A stretch of DNA of 64,000 bases from Cranoglanis bouderius (GCA_023630585.1 CM042536.1:28930964-28994963); one strand, 5' to 3'; positions 50,166-63,164 are shown, counted from the first letter of the stretch. Program-made: numbers and translations. The notes: generated by a model from the letters alone, not told the origin.

Positions 50166-51549
50166 CTTTCATTCCCAAACAAACTACCACACACCACACA
50201 CAGCATGTTTATAATGAATTCTGCTCTTTTCTTCTCTTTTCAGTCCTTAAGGCCTGGAGATTTGCAGTTTGATCATTTCCAAACTCCAGCACATCTATTA
50301 AACATCGTTGTGGAACTTGCGGTCTCCAGCCTAGTTGATGGACCCCTGGATTATAAGAATTTGGATTATAAAAATGTACTATAGGTAGTAAAAGCCAAAC
50401 AGGACCAATAGATTTTCACAACAGGCACAACATGTTCTCAAGGAAATTCTGCCACCCTGTGGTGACATGACAAACAATTTGGGGACGTTCACAGAAAATG
50501 AACATGCTGTATTTTCAGAAAATTCAGATTCCTTATTTATGATGATCCTGCTCTTCCAAAATATTTGTCGTCCCCCCCCCCTTTTGACAATTTTCAATTG
50601 ACAGAATTACAAATAGGGTCATAACCGCTACTAAATTGATTTTGGATGGAACCCAATACTGCAATTTATGATTGTTTTCTGGAGATATTAGCCATTTAAC
50701 ACAAACAGAAACCTTTAGATTCGACACTATGCTTTCCATGTTGATCATTTTCACTGTACTTCCTCTTTAATATGACGCACTAAGCAATCCACCTGTTCTT
50801 TTGTACTTAAAGAAATGAGCCATATTTGCATTCTTAAGCCTGACATCTGTGTCAGTTGTAAAAGATTTTGCTGTATTTTTGTGCAAAGCATCATGGAGAT
50901 TGCAGATTACAGCTGAATGCTGATGTTTCTCAGTGTTAATTTCCTTTTCTACGGGGAGAAAAAAAAAAAAGACCTCGGTCCATCACGGAACAGGATCTAT
51001 AAAGACCATTATTTAGAGCATCATCGATTCATTCAGGAAACAGATTTGGAACTAAGTGCTCACCGGACAACACTTCTAACCCAACAGATCACAGGCGTGC
51101 AGGTTTCAAGCAAGATCTCAAACGTGGATTCTGGATACGTCTAAGCAAAGCTGCGCTTTTCCCCCCCCTGCACGATTCTGATGTGAATGCAAATATATTT
51201 CCTCTTTGTATATGGCACGAATTCACCATCCACAACACAGATCCCCACGTGCACCCAGCTTGGGGAGAGAGTGAATGGAGAAGAGAGGAGGGAAGAGAGG
51301 CAGAACAATATACCTCCTTTGGTAGCAGAAGAGGAAAACATGTTCTAGCTCACACACTCCATTAGTCGCTCTGAAAACTGCTTGACTGCAGCAAAGCGTG
51401 AGGAGACTGAAATGAAAATAGAGAAGCAGGAGTTGGGCTTTCATGTCTGCTTTTGAAACAGGCTATAAATGAGAAGCACTGCTGGGAAAATAAAAGGTGA
51501 ACGTTGATATGTGTAAATAACAAAACACAATGGGGCATGTTGTTATATT

Positions 51550-51880
51550 AAACTAATCAATGACGGGGTGGGTGATGTCCGGTGTGTTTTATTCCTTTTG
51601 GACCACATCGATTTGGCAACTTTTCTTTTTATTAATTGAAGAATGACACATTGTACTGTTTATCCATTTATAGTTACGTTTAATGTTGTGGATTGTCCAC
51701 GAAACAAATTAGTTCCTGTTACCACTTACATTATAGCAGCTATAAACAGCTGTTCCCTCACCAGCCTCTCTTTTTCTTGAAGTTAATAAGAACAAAAAAA
51801 AAAATGCAGCTGGTCATATTACAGAGAAAATGCAAAGCACAAAATCCCACCCTAAAGACTTTCCCGTGCTGGAAATCCTA
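51550..51880 (-). repeat. Rep-A copy 10
   Basis: Minus orientation: TAATCAATGACGGGGTGGG, GTGTTTTATTCCTTTTGGAC, TCCCTCACCAGCCTCTC. Truncated on its 5' side. Confidence 0.78.
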
Positions 51881-53100
51881 CGTCTAAGAGACACAAACGG
51901 ACACAGCTGACCAAACTTAACTTTTTCCATCATACTCAATAAGAATGTCAGGTTTGAAAACTGAAGCTTGCTCTGCCATGCTGCTGAAGTGTTTTCAAAA
52001 CGGTGGACTCAAGTTATGACATGTGGTTGTCAACTAGTGGTGACAACCTGCAACTGAAATGGACTTATCTGGGAGTTGATGTCAAGAATCTCCACACAGT
52101 GAAGCATGGTGGTGGTAGCTCGGGTCATGCTGAGAGTTACCCTCAGCCTCTCGGTTGCTTCTCTGACTAATCGACTTTTTACCCGACATGATGCTACCAC
52201 CACCATGTTGTCCAGGTTGTAACACTACAAAATATAGAAAAGTTGAAGGGTAGTGAATCTGTATGCAAGGTATTGTACCTCGTCTCTTAAGTTTAAGGAA
52301 AAAAGGAACAGGTGAGCAGCTGTTCCTTGCTCAGGATGGAAAAACGTAAAAAAAAAAAAGAAAAAAAAAAGGAAAAAAGTGAAATAAAGAAACTATTGAA
52401 TAAATTTGGATGGAAATAAAATGAGTCAGTTTTTCCCCCTAAGGTATCTTTAAAACTCTATGATTATTATAAATCTAGAACCACTTTAATTATTACAAAC
52501 TACACCTTTAATGTTCTTTGAAATGCAAAGTTTTAAGCAGATATAGGTAGGGATATAGCAAAAAAAAAAAAAATTGGGTTGTACAGTTATTATACGATGA
52601 CTGCTGATTTGGCTAATTGTGCTTTCATAAGATCTTTCAAACTATATCTGATTCTACCACGTCTGCAAAGGGGGACTAAAGAAATGACAGATTGCCTGAG
52701 CATCTGGAAAGAGGATCATGTCCTCGGCTTAATCCAGAAGCTGGATCTGTTTAGTCTGAGGACTAGCTCATATGAGAAGGAGCTCTGGGATGATATCGGA
52801 AAATCTAGCAGACGGCAGGAAGCTGTGGATCCCACAGTGGAATAATAAGGGCTCGATAAACTCAAACACAAAGGAGGAAGCAGGGATGGCAAATAGAAGG
52901 CCAGGTAATTAAATGCAAACAAAAAAAAGATTTTAACGCAACTACGGAGGACTTATTTAAACTAAGGCATGCATTCAGAAAAGCGAGAGGCTTTAGAAGG
53001 AGGATGCGAGAGGTAAATGAAGATGAAAAAACAATGCTGTGCTCTTTTCATTGTCTCTCTGTGCTCTCGTCGCCTCAGTGAGAGAAGCTGTAAAGTGGAC

Positions 53101-53346
53101 TTAGTCGGATTTGTCTCCATCGTCATCACGGTGCGTGTCGGCACTGTTAGCAGCATCACGGGCATTCTTCTCTTCCTTGGCGAGGTGAGCGTGTGACGCC
53201 AGGATGCTGGAGAGAGAGAAGAGACCTGGAGCGGTGGAGGACGAGGAGGAGGAAGGCAGGGTCGGGGGGGTCAAGCCCAGGGGCAGAGGGGTCATAGGCA
53301 GAGCCAAACCCTGCAGCTGAGAGAGCTGGTGGGCCTGGAGCTGCTG
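53101..53346 (-). CDS. tle5: tle5 last coding exon with stop
   Basis: 246 nt including TAA at 53101-53103. It runs QQLQAHQLSQLQGLALPMTP, LPLGLTPPTLPSSSSSSTAP, GLFSLSSILASHAHLAKEEK, then an acidic tail to DDDGDKSD. The acceptor is ATGCACAG, after a (GT)n stretch. The six-serine run is a small expansion relative to the mammalian protein as I recall it. Confidence 0.97.
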   Translation of the reverse strand, partial: QQLQAHQLSQLQGLALPMTPLPLGLTPPTLPSSSSSSTAPGLFSLSSILASHAHLAKEEKNARDAANSADTHRDDDGDKSD

Positions 53347-53600
53347 CTGTGCATAAAACACACCCCACACACACACACACACACACACACAGGTGAAAGA
53401 GTGAAAAAACACACAGGCTAGAAATACAGCCAACAGACACCAAGGTTAAATAGGCCACTCATGCAGAGAGGTTACAGATGGTGCACACACACATGGTTGA
53501 AGGTTAAACATACATAACAACAAACAAGAAAAGGAGAGGGGGAGAACAAATAGCCAGAGAGGGAACAAGATGGAGAGACACAACAAACAGATGCTCCTAT

Positions 53601-53647
<47 letters not shown>

Positions 53648-56600
53648 ACGCGAGAAGAATAAAGCAGGCAGCCTACCCGAATGATTGAGTTCATCTCTGG
53701 TGGAGTGACCTGCTTGGCTCTCTCAATCGCTCCCAGGACCTGCTGTTGATGCTACACAAACACACACACGTTAGAGTTACCATACTTATGAGGACCTTTC
53801 ATTGATATAATTATTAATACAGCTTATTAAATGCTATGCCCATACCTAGATCTAACCCTACCCTTAACCTCAACAACCAAAAGGAATCCTTTTCACTCTT
53901 TTAGGGTTTAAATAAAAGATGCAGTTCTGGAAAAAAAAAAAGAAAAAAAAAGAGGAAGCAGTTTTCCTCATGGGGATCAGCCAAATGTCCAAACTGTGAT
54001 GTAGATTAACCTTGTCTGCTGATAATATCAGAAGTACAGGAGCACTGGGAAAGCGTGGATTCATTTTGAACCAGCAATGCAGTAAGACATATAATACAAC
54101 ACCAAGATTTGTGTCAGAGTAGCACTGCAGTAAAACAGATTAACTGTATGTATGTATATATAGTAAAAATATATATATATATAAAATATACATACAGTAT
54201 TATCCTGGGCTATCATGTTTCATTTTTTAGTCATGGGGTAACAGACAGATGACGTTGAACATGGCATGGAAGTTCGCACACGCACACGCACACCACTCTG
54301 TAGACTTCCTGTGAGCAGTAGTTCTATGGATAGAAACACCTTGCTGATAAGGGTGTCACTAGCCAGACTGGTTTGAGCCTGCAGGACAGGAAGTTTACTG
54401 TAACTCAAATAAACTCTTCACAACCGTGGTGAGCAGAAAAGCATCAGAACACACAACGCATCAAAACCTCAAGGCTGATGATGGGCTACAACAGGGTTCC
54501 ACTCATGTCAACCAAGAACAGGAATCTGAGGCTACAGTAGGGACAGGATCACTAAAACTGGACAGGTAAAAATTAGAAAAAAAGGCCACCAACAACCACA
54601 CCACAGACGACGTCACATCACAAGATCACATTTTCCGCCATTTTGACATGAACATTAACTAAAGCTCTTGACCTGTATCTGCATCTGATTCTTTCTTTCA
54701 AGTAGCCCCAGACATGGGTGAAAAGTGCAGGCTGTCTGGGAAAAATAAGATATTCTGGATGAAATGAATCTCAATCGAAAAAGAGCACTTTATTATACAG
54801 AGCAGAGCAGTCAGTGTGACATTTATTCATTTGGCAAAAGCTTTTAACCACGTGACAAGTGAAACAAGATACAATCCAAGCACAGAGGATTATGCACAAA
54901 TGACCTCTAGCACTGAACATAAACCCTGATACCAATAGTTCGAACATCTAGAGGCATATTATTAGTGCGTCTCAAATGCACAAATAACACCAGGTTTAAT
55001 CAGATTCTAGCCTTCAAGCTGACTGGACACTTGTGGATTTTTATTTATAACCCAAAAACATAGATAAATATGCTTCATACCTCTTGGGACAGGTAGGGCA
55101 GCACCTGAGCGCAGATGGCATTCAGCCTCTTTACAATCTCAGCCTGAGGATAAAAAGCAAACCGTCATTCAACAGTGTTCCTGCATGTCACTGTGTGGCA
55201 GCTTTTCTATATTTCATATTTTTTTGTATGAGCTATTCTATAACAGATGCCTTAAATACACTTACACCACACTGCTGCTGAATTCTCTATTCTGATTGGT
55301 CAGAATGTGTTGATTAATTTTTATACAGCAGCAGCTCTGACAGTATCTGGTCACAGATTAATATTAATGTGCTTGTTCGGTTACAATGTGTGTAGAAGGC
55401 ATGACGGAAGCTATAACAGATTTTTTAAAAGTGTTCTTTAACAAATAAAAACATATACATGTGCTGGGGAAGTTTTCTGTTAGGAGATGTTTATTGAACA
55501 TTTTGAAGACACATGAGCACTTTGACAGTCAGTACAGGACTTCGCGGAGTTTTTTTTGTGATTGCTGCGGCCAAAAGCGATTGATTTTCTTGCGACTTTT
55601 AAAAAAAAATTGTCTCGCAATTTGCAGAGCTTTTTGCTCGTTTTGCGGAAAACTGCTTGATTTCGCGAAATTGCAATTGCAGGAAATTGTTTTGCATGGT
55701 CTTTGCAGCTTTTGGCCGTACCCATGTTCAACGCACATGAATCAAAGAGGGCTTTGGCTGAATATGCATTGTGATGACGTCACACGCTGACGTCTTGGCC
55801 CAAATCTGCAGAAAATCTGTAGTAAATTTGAAAAATCGAAAGCTCCTCCGAATAGTGTGGAGCTTGCTTGATTTTGCGTTAATTTCTGATTGCAAAATCT
55901 TTAAATCCTGGAGGGACTGACTTGAGGTCAAGTTGAGCTGTAAAGTTTTCTGCCATGGGGAAGTCTTCAGGACAGAGGGCATGGCACTTTGTGGTTTCTT
56001 GGCAACCTGACAAGCTGTGTTTCTTGTCTAATTAAATGTAAGAGAGAGGGGGGGAAAAGGACTAAAATTACTTTATAACTTTAATATGTAGATGTAATAC
56101 ATCTATTTATATGTAAACATCCATGAAACAAGTTCCTGTTAAGTGTAACTATAATCAGATAAACAATATCGGACAATTTTAGAGATGGCAATCAGCCTAA
56201 AACGCATGTCTTTGGACTGGGGGAGGAAATCGGAGTACCTGGAGGAAACCCCCTAAGCATGGGGAGTACATGCAGAGGTGCGAGGCAAACATGCTAACCA
56301 CTAAGCCACCGTGTCCCCCCCCCAGATAAACAATATGAAATAAATTTTAAAAAATTATTTTTGTCAAAATCACTACGATATAAGCAGGAATAATAAAATC
56401 CTCTGGAGTGGAGAAAAAACAAAACAAAAACGTGGAAGCTTCGCGTTGGGCCACACTGTTAACTTCCTTTAACAGCATGCCTTGTTTTTAATCCCTTACT
56501 TATACACTATGGCCAAAAATATCACAAAAAAGTCACCTGATAAAATTTTACGTCCATCAATATCAAAGCCAATTTCAAGAACTTAAAGAGTAAATAAGTA

Positions 56601-59600
56601 AATATTAATGTCTGCTTAATTTTTGAAGTTTGCATTAAACAAGGCTTTACTTTAAATTTATTTCTCAAAACCACAAGCATTTATGCTGCTCAGGAAAAAA
56701 CTCAGGAAAAGAAAAAAGAAAACAAAACAAAAAAAAAAACGCCCTCTTTACTCAGAAAACTGGGGGTGCATCTCAATCAGCTCCCTAGTTCAGTAGTCAG
56801 GGCACTGATCAGGGAGTCGGCCATTTTAAGGGCTGTCCCGATCGCAAAATCCTTCCAGTGCACTGGAATGTTCGCGCCACAAAAAAAAAATCCCACAATG
56901 CACTGCAAAAACCAGGAAGCATCGATGCTCACTATGTTCCCTTACTGGAAATTATAAAGTCATATTTTCTGAAGCCTCTTGGCTCGAAAAAAAAAAAAAA
57001 AAAATGGTACACGAACTCTCAGCCAACTTCTGGCTACAAAAGTAGCTTGTTATCGCTGTTGTATTTCTAAATTAATTTGATTTTCTATATACAGTTTGTT
57101 TGAGTTTAACGACTTAAGTGTTTATTGATTTAAAAAAAAAAAAAATCCACTAGCTAGCCTACGATCCTGTATGAAGTACCATGACAGAAACGTGATTAAG
57201 CTAACAACTTTCTATGACGTATAAATGTAAGAAAGATATCAGTCGTGCCTGTTGTTGATAAATGCCAGTGGTGACATTTTACAACGCGACTATGTAGACA
57301 TGTCGCCAGAAATCAATGTCGCAGTGTGTAGTGAGCCAGGGTGCTTACCAGTGCCCTATCTCATGTACACAATATACTTATTCACAACCTAGGGAGCTAG
57401 GGAGCCGATTAAGACGCACCCCGAGATGATCTCTTCAACCCCAGGTTCAGCTAATGGCAATCAAAATCAACAGCAAACAAAGTAGCACTCTTACCTTTAA
57501 ATGAGTTATACTGCATATACTAGTGTCTGCTTCAGATCAACCAACACTCAGACATATTAACGTGTTAAATCTAACACGGACTATACGGTTCTCCTCCAGT
57601 TTTGGGGAGGTAAATACATCACTCATCACAGCTGACTACATGCTTGCTAACAAAAGATGAACACTGAGGTGTCTATGTTCCCCCCTCCCGTCCCCCCACA
57701 CACTTAGCTCAGATGCATTGAGGTCAAAAAATGATGTCGTTCCGAGTTCCACCTTCCCACCTCTGAATAAAGTCGTTAAGTCGAATGCAGCATTATACTA
57801 CTTTAAAACAAATCAGTATTATCTTTATAACATTAATTATAACATTAACATAACATTATCAGCATTGTCTACCCATCAATATATTATGTTCACATATTTA
57901 TGTGCCTCGACAAACTTACCTTCATCACACACATTCACTTAGACAACACTGCAGTCTCTCACCTGTTTGTGCATCTCAATGTTGAGCCCGTACGACATCT
58001 CGTAGTACTGCAAAAGGCGACAGACAGAAGATGGCATTAAGCAGACTGGATTTAGAACACGGTCCTGTGCACACTAGCCTTCATTAATTGGCACACTGAA
58101 TGAGCTATTAGCACTTGTGTAACTACAACGCATCAGAACACAAATTCCGAATATCACGAGCCACTAAACTGTATGATAGCAGGATGTGTAACGTGTCATT
58201 ACAAACACAGGCAGGTAATAGTCGTGTCCTAATGAGATTAAACACAGCAAATTGATCAATTAGGTGCACACTGAAGCGATAACTCGGTCTACAATTAGAT
58301 TACACTGTGAGTGCGCGTGCACACGCTATATAGACATCTATGCAGGAGATATAGGTTTAAATTGATTCTTAATTTTCTCAAAATCCAGTCGAAATAAGCC
58401 AAAACTTTGGATTTATATGCAGGAAAAAGTGTCATGTTACTGCATGTCAAAATGTAGAATGTGAAGAACATAGCGATGTTAAAATAATAAGAAAGAAACA
58501 AATACTGAATTGAAATGATTATGGTAAGAACGTATTAATAATAATAATAATCATATTTGATTTTCGTTTTATAAATCGGTTTATATTACTATGATATTGG
58601 GAGAAAGAAAAAAAAACAGAGGTGGCTTGCTATTAAAGGGAAAGGTAAGCTGAAAACAGGAAGTATAAACTTTTTTTTTTGTTAGGGAGTAATTCTTGTG
58701 GATGTAACAATAGCGATAGCAGATAGAGAAAAGATATAACTAACGTAGCGAACTTACATGGATATTCATGTGCTGAATTAATCTATGTTAGCCAGTGAAG
58801 CTAGTTAGTTGATGAGAGATAAATATACCTCGACTGAACTAACGTGTCTTGGTGGCTAAACAACGTAAGGCTGTGTTCTTTTTCTGATGAAAACCGAAGG
58901 TCAAAGCTTCCAAAATGCAGTTGAGAGCGTCCCAAAAGAAGTGAAAGAAAGCGAAGTGTTCAAAAAAGGTGAAAAGAAAAATTTAAATAACTTACAATTT
59001 CCTTAGAATAATTTCAAACCCTCCAACCACCACCCCCCCCCCCCCCCCCCAGCACCCAGACAGCACCTAAGCCATCTGAAAATTTAGGGAAAACCCTGTA
59101 TAGTCCTGCCAGTTTGACAAGCCATAACAGACTGCAGTTTTCTTTTTAAACCTTAGAATATAATGATATTACTCATAAAATATCCCTTCTGACCAACTCT
59201 AAATTTTATTGTAAAAGACATGACTATTTTCTAAATGTTATATATTTTTTTAATAAAAAAAATAAAAAATAAAAAAAAAATTCACACAAAGAAAAGCAGT
59301 CTCTGCCTCCCACTGTGGCAACAAGCCAAGTGTTTTTGCTTGGAGGCAAAACATGTATTATAAACCAGAACGCCTCACATAGTCCCCTGAGATGCAGCTG
59401 TTAGGTTGGTCCGCTGCTGTTACAATACTGCCTCTTATTGATCGGTTATGAGCTGATCGATGAGCCTGTACACGCTTTTGACTTCATATTTAAAGCCAAT
59501 CAATAGAGCGTTTCAGTGTGAAGAGAAAGAAACGCTCCAGGGTTTTGTGCCAAAGAAAAGTGCGAGATGCAGAGACAGCATGGGGGAAGGCAAGAGTGTA

Positions 59601-62600
59601 AAGCTGATGCATGAAACTAACAGCAGCATATTGGAATTAGTGCACAAAATAAAAATCTATTAATAAAGAAATCTAGCGCCAACATTATGATGTATCGGTT
59701 ATCTTAAATCAGCAGCTTTCGTAGCACAATTTGTGCTTAATTGTGACAATATCCAAGATATCTGTAATCTATACAAGCAGTTATATTTGGAGAAATTAAA
59801 ACAGATGTATTTGCAAAGAAAGGAACACAAAGAGAAGAGAAGATGGAAAAAAAAAAAAAAAAACATTACAGCAATGGACATAAAAGAACGACCGGAGGAG
59901 ACCAAGTTCACAGTCGGAGTCTGATTGGGAGAAAACTCCAAGCACTGGAGGTTCTCAGACGAACACCACGATTAAACAGACACATTATTACAGCTGAATA
60001 AATGCTTATTAATAACTAATACAGCACTTAATGATGTCTAACAGCCATAAATATTGAAATATAGAGTGGACGATTGCTGACATAATTTCAAATTAGACAC
60101 ATGGCATGTCTGAATTAGAGGTTAAGTATGAAAGAACACAATGCAGCATGCAGTTAGAGGAAAATAACCAATGACGGGGTGGTGTGATGTGGCACAACCA
60201 CACCAAAGTTGATTATTTTACAATAACAGCACATCGCAAGGTGTTTAATTCAATACAATTAAACAATTTACCAAATATTAAACTGTTTTATTTATTAAAG
60301 AATGACAGGTTATAGTTTTTTTTTATCCATTCATAGTTACATTTAATTGTTGTTTCAGTGGGACATCCATGAAGTTGGTTCCTGTTATAAGATAAATGGT
60401 TCCCTCACCAGCCTCTCAAAGTTATTAAGACTGTCATATGATGGAAAACGATTACTGACCCGATTACGATTACTGACCCAAAGCGCTGACACTGGAGACT
60501 CCTTCCATAAATGTTAATAAATCTCTCCTTACAGAAAACGTCACCATATCAATGATTAAATGTTTTTCTTTGTTAAATATCAACATGACTTTTTAATTTG
60601 TTTATTAGATTATGTGAAGCGACGCCATACAAGCTCATACCGTTAATGAGCCGTTACCATAGAAACGAGAATGTATTCGAACAAGTGTTTTAAATTGGAC
60701 CTGTGATTTACATTACAGCCAGCACTACTGTAACTGAGCTGCAGTTATAGAAATTTAAAATGAACACCTTCGAACCAATCAGATTTGAGAATTCAGCAGT
60801 GCTGCGCTATAGTGTTTTGTAATTCACCCAATCCTTCCTGAATAAGGTACAGAAGTTTATTCCGACCATGTCTGCAAATGCACAGGCGAGTAACGCTTAA
60901 TTATCCGTCCGTGTATAATGGGTGTAATAAGGTGCACCATCTGTGGGTTTATAAACGCAGTCATATAAAACTGCTGGACCAATACAATAACTGACATTTA
61001 AACCGACTTTAATGCTGGATAAGTGTTACCTTTAAACATGGAAAGAGCAGGTTCAGCCTCCCTGCAGTGCGCTTCATTAAACTGCACTAAAGATGTGCTT
61101 CCAAAGACATCGCACACCTGGAACCATTCTTAATTCATTCATGACTACACCAGCAGGACCATACACCCATAAACAGATGATTGTTAACTGATAGTTAAAT
61201 GATTCTGGCCTAGTGAGGGGTTGAATATGGACCAAATGTTAATGCAGCTCTCTCAACATCTAAATGTTCCTTTAACAGCTCAGTGCTTGGTTTGCATGCT
61301 GCCTCTCATGCAAATGACTTTGGGACAGAAGTGTCCGCCAAATGAATACATTTAAATGCAACACATTCACACTTTTGGTTATCTAGTTTCTCGGATGGTA
61401 TTGAACATGAAATCAGATCTGAGCTGAACATTAACAGTAAGGGTCTTTTCATGCCCGCAAATATATTAGTTCAGAATTCGTAACAGTTGCTGTGGAAAAC
61501 TGCAGTAGGTATGAGGTGATTTAGTGCATCGTGTGTTTTTGAAAATAGGTAGGTTTCCCTCCAGCTGTCGATTTCAAATCAAACAAAAGAGTGTCGCACC
61601 AATTAAGCAAATAAGTCTGCCCATCATCTCCATCATCTGCCCTTTCATGTGAAATATGGACTGAGTCTTGTAATAAATCATTGATACTAAAAGTTCTCGT
61701 TGCTCCTTTGTGTTTAGCTCGATGGCCTCATTTTACGTTATCCAGTCCGTACAGGATCTCGCTGAGTTTTTAAAAAATTTTTTATTTATGATTGTTGCGG
61801 CAAAAAAATGCTTGATTTTGCTGCAGCTTGAAGAGTTTTTTTATGCTTTCTTCGCGGAAAACTACTTGAATTGCACAAAATTGATGTTTGTTGGTAAATG
61901 AGACCTTTTAGCTGTACTCATGCTCGACGCACTTGAATCGAAGAGGGCTTTGGCTGAATGCGCGTTGTCATGATGTCTCAAATCTGCGGAAAATCTGCAG
62001 TAATCTAAAAAATACCAGGCTCCTCTGAATATTGCGGAGTTTGCTTGATTTTGCGTTAATTTCTGCGATCGCAAAATCCCGGAGGGACCGGTTATCAGAG
62101 TGCAAAGACAAACCTGTCCAGTGTTGCTCTCAAATCCTTTCATCACACACACATTTTCTAACTTCTGTGACCGGGGTACGTTTTAATTTCACTGATACCT
62201 GCTGCATTTGGCCATGCTTCTTACTCCTAGCAATATTTTGGCATTTAATCAGAACTTCTTCCACGTCTTTTAAACGCAAAGTGAAGTTTCAAGCTTGTTT
62301 TCATTCAATTCTATTCAATTTATAGGTTTCACTAGAGATTCTGGTACTTTTTATTGATACGGTATCAATAACCGTGAACAAGAACCACCTTCTAAAGATG
62401 AAAACTTTATTTTTAATCCTCTGATTATTTCTTGCCCTAAGAAGCTCATTGTGTCACTATGTACAAAAGTTTATTTTCCCCCACCAGAATTCAACCTTCT
62501 GAAGCCTGTAGCCGGTAAAGTGTGCAAAACATATGAACCATGGGCGTAGCTTTCGAGGCTAGGACTTGGCTGTTGGTAATCTGTGTTGCTAGCTTGAATA

Positions 62601-62734
62601 TACCATCGATCTGCACAGTAAACTCTTTGGGGACAATTTTCCTTTATCTACATGTGAAGGATTCACTCACCATGATGTAGTGACGCTGCATCTCCGATTT
62701 CTCCGTGGCCAGTTTATCACACTCCAGCTTTAGA
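53101..62734 (-). CDS. tle5: tle5 (aes, amino-terminal enhancer of split), last five coding exons
   Basis: TLE5/AES is the short Groucho family member. It has a Q domain and a GP region, no WD40 propeller, and acts mainly as a modulator of full-length TLEs by hetero-oligomerising. Five exons (64, 45, 63, 75 and 246 nt) join in frame and give 163 residues. Diagnostic tle5 features are LECDKLATEKSEMQRHY, QVLPYLSQE, HQQQVLGAIERAKQV, QQLQAHQLSQLQGLALPMTP and an acidic end finishing DDDGDKSD-stop. The family's usual length is about 197 residues; the missing start (opening exons, up to QAQYHS) must lie right of position 64000. All splice sites are canonical. I found no disruption. Confidence 0.95.
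53366..53392. repeat. (CA)n next to the last tle5 exon
   Basis: CA run close to the acceptor of the last exon; on the transcribed strand it is a GT run about 20 bases upstream of ATGCACAG. Confidence 0.92.
53605..53645. repeat. (CA)n in the last tle5 intron
   Basis: About 20 CA units just downstream (minus sense) of the 75-nt exon. Confidence 0.95.
53677..53751 (-). CDS. tle5: tle5 exon (HQQQVLGAIERAKQV)
   Basis: 75 nt, acceptor GTGTAG, donor GTAGGC. It encodes HQQQVLGAIERAKQVTPPEM then NSIIR. It is followed in transcription order by a (GT)n tract in the short intron before the last exon. Confidence 0.96.
54308..54685. mobile_element. Tc1-type fragment, related to the 15918 copy
   Basis: Plus-strand CCAGACTGGTTTGAGCCTGC and following sequence matches the middle of the same family as at 15918-16345. 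The right end (54655-54685) is the reverse complement of that copy's CAGATCAAGAGCTTCAGTG stretch. Internally rearranged. In a tle5 intron. Confidence 0.6.
55081..55143 (-). CDS. tle5: tle5 exon (Q domain, AEIVKRL)
   Basis: 63 nt, acceptor ATCCTCAG, donor GTATGA. It encodes AEIVKRLNAICAQVLPYLSQ plus E. VLPYLSQE is the tle5 form. Confidence 0.96.
55526..55920. mobile_element. Inverted-repeat element nested in Rep-A copy 11
   Basis: Left CAGTACAGGACTTCGCGGAG and right AAATCCTGGAGGGACTG are opposed, imperfect termini. Related to 61735-62095. No coding capacity. Confidence 0.6.
56185..56325 (-). repeat. SINE 5' fragment in Rep-A copy 11
   Basis: CATGTCTTTGGACTGGGGGA to CATGCTAACCACTAAGCCAC, the reverse complement of the head half of the 33064 family. 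Confidence 0.75.
56763..57422. mobile_element. Inverted-repeat MITE in a tle5 intron
   Basis: Left terminus GGGGTGCATCTCAATCAGCT followed by CCCTAG; right terminus is its reverse complement with a few changes. About 660 bp, no coding frame. Superfamily not assigned. Confidence 0.75.
57963..58007 (-). CDS. tle5: tle5 exon (Q domain, YYEMSYG)
   Basis: 45 nt, acceptor TTTTGCAG, donor GTGAGA. It encodes YYEMSYGLNIEMHKQ, identical to the family consensus. Confidence 0.96.
58008..60159 (-). other. tle5 intron segment, nothing recognised
   Basis: AT-rich intron sequence with a poly-C tract (59033-59050). 59395-59660 is less repetitive-looking than its surroundings but shows no splice-framed exon. 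Confidence 0.45.
60160..60820 (-). repeat. Rep-A copy 12
   Basis: Minus orientation, long copy: CCAATGACGGGGTGGTGTGA, GACACTGGAGACTCCTTCCA, and the right end AACCAATCAGATTTGAGAAT then TCAGCAGTGCTG. In a tle5 intron. Confidence 0.82.
61735..62095. mobile_element. Second copy of the 55526 element family
   Basis: Left CAGTCCGTACAGGATCTCGC and right ATCGCAAAATCCCGGAGGG. It shares GCGGAAAACT, GAAGAGGGCTTTGGCTGAAT and TTGCGTTAATTTCTG blocks with the other copy. Confidence 0.65.
62671..62734 (-). CDS. tle5: tle5 exon (Q domain, LKLECDK)
   Basis: 64 nt, acceptor CTGCACCAG, donor GTGAGT. It encodes LKLECDKLATEKSEMQRHYI plus M. The CDK and KSEM residues separate tle5 from TLE1-4. Confidence 0.95.
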
Positions 62735-62924
62735 CTGGTGCAGGAGAGGTAGGAATGTACAGATGTTTGCACATACACACACACACACACACGCACACGC
62801 ACACACAAGGGGGGGAAAAAAGAGAGAGCACTTTACAAGATTGTTCGCCAAGTCAGCACATATAGTAAATAGAGAAATACTTCTCCACTGAGTGAAAAGC
62901 CTTGAATAGACATTTGGATTTGTG

Positions 62925-63040
62925 TGCAAGCGTTTGTGTGCAAGCGTTTGTGTGCAAGTGTGTGTGCAAGTGTGTGTGCAAGTGTGTGTGCAAGTGTGTG
63001 TGCAAGTGTGTGTGCAAGTGTGTGTGCAAGTGTGTGTGAG
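62925..63040. repeat. 12-base minisatellite (GTGTGTGCAAGT)
   Basis: About nine units, the first two with a CGTTT variant. In a tle5 intron, about 190 bp upstream (minus sense) of the 64-nt exon. Confidence 0.93.
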
Positions 63041-63128
63041 GCACCGCTGAAACGAACCGTGCCGGAGTGAATGCGTATCAGGTAAAATATTTACATTTGA
63101 GCCAGAAGTTACTGTGATGGGGGAGGTG

Positions 63129-63164
<36 letters not shown>

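Larger units (their letters stand above)
48840..53100 (-). other. tle5 3' UTR and downstream flank
   Basis: Follows the tle5 stop. No coding exon seen. It holds a Rep-A copy (51550-51880), a (CA)n-type repeat at 50087-50162, poly-C and poly-A tracts, and a repeat-like stretch at 51960-52230 carrying inverted CATGGTGGTGGTAG motifs. A minus-strand AATAAA (plus TTTATT near 48845) sits just outside the Tc1-type element ending at 48690 and could be the distal poly(A) signal. A nearer signal around 51640 lies inside Rep-A. The true 3' end is not determinable here. Confidence 0.4.
55265..56500 (+). repeat. Rep-A copy 11, with two insertions
   Basis: Starts ACTGCTGCTGAATTCTCTAT then TCTGATTGGTCAGAATGTG. 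It is interrupted by an inverted-repeat element at about 55526-55920 and by a SINE-like fragment at about 56185-56325, then ends with Rep-A 3' sequence. In a tle5 intron. Confidence 0.75.

Noticed and set aside
62925..63040. CRISPR-like array of regular repeats
   Set aside because: The units are contiguous 12-base repeats with no spacers, in a fish intron.
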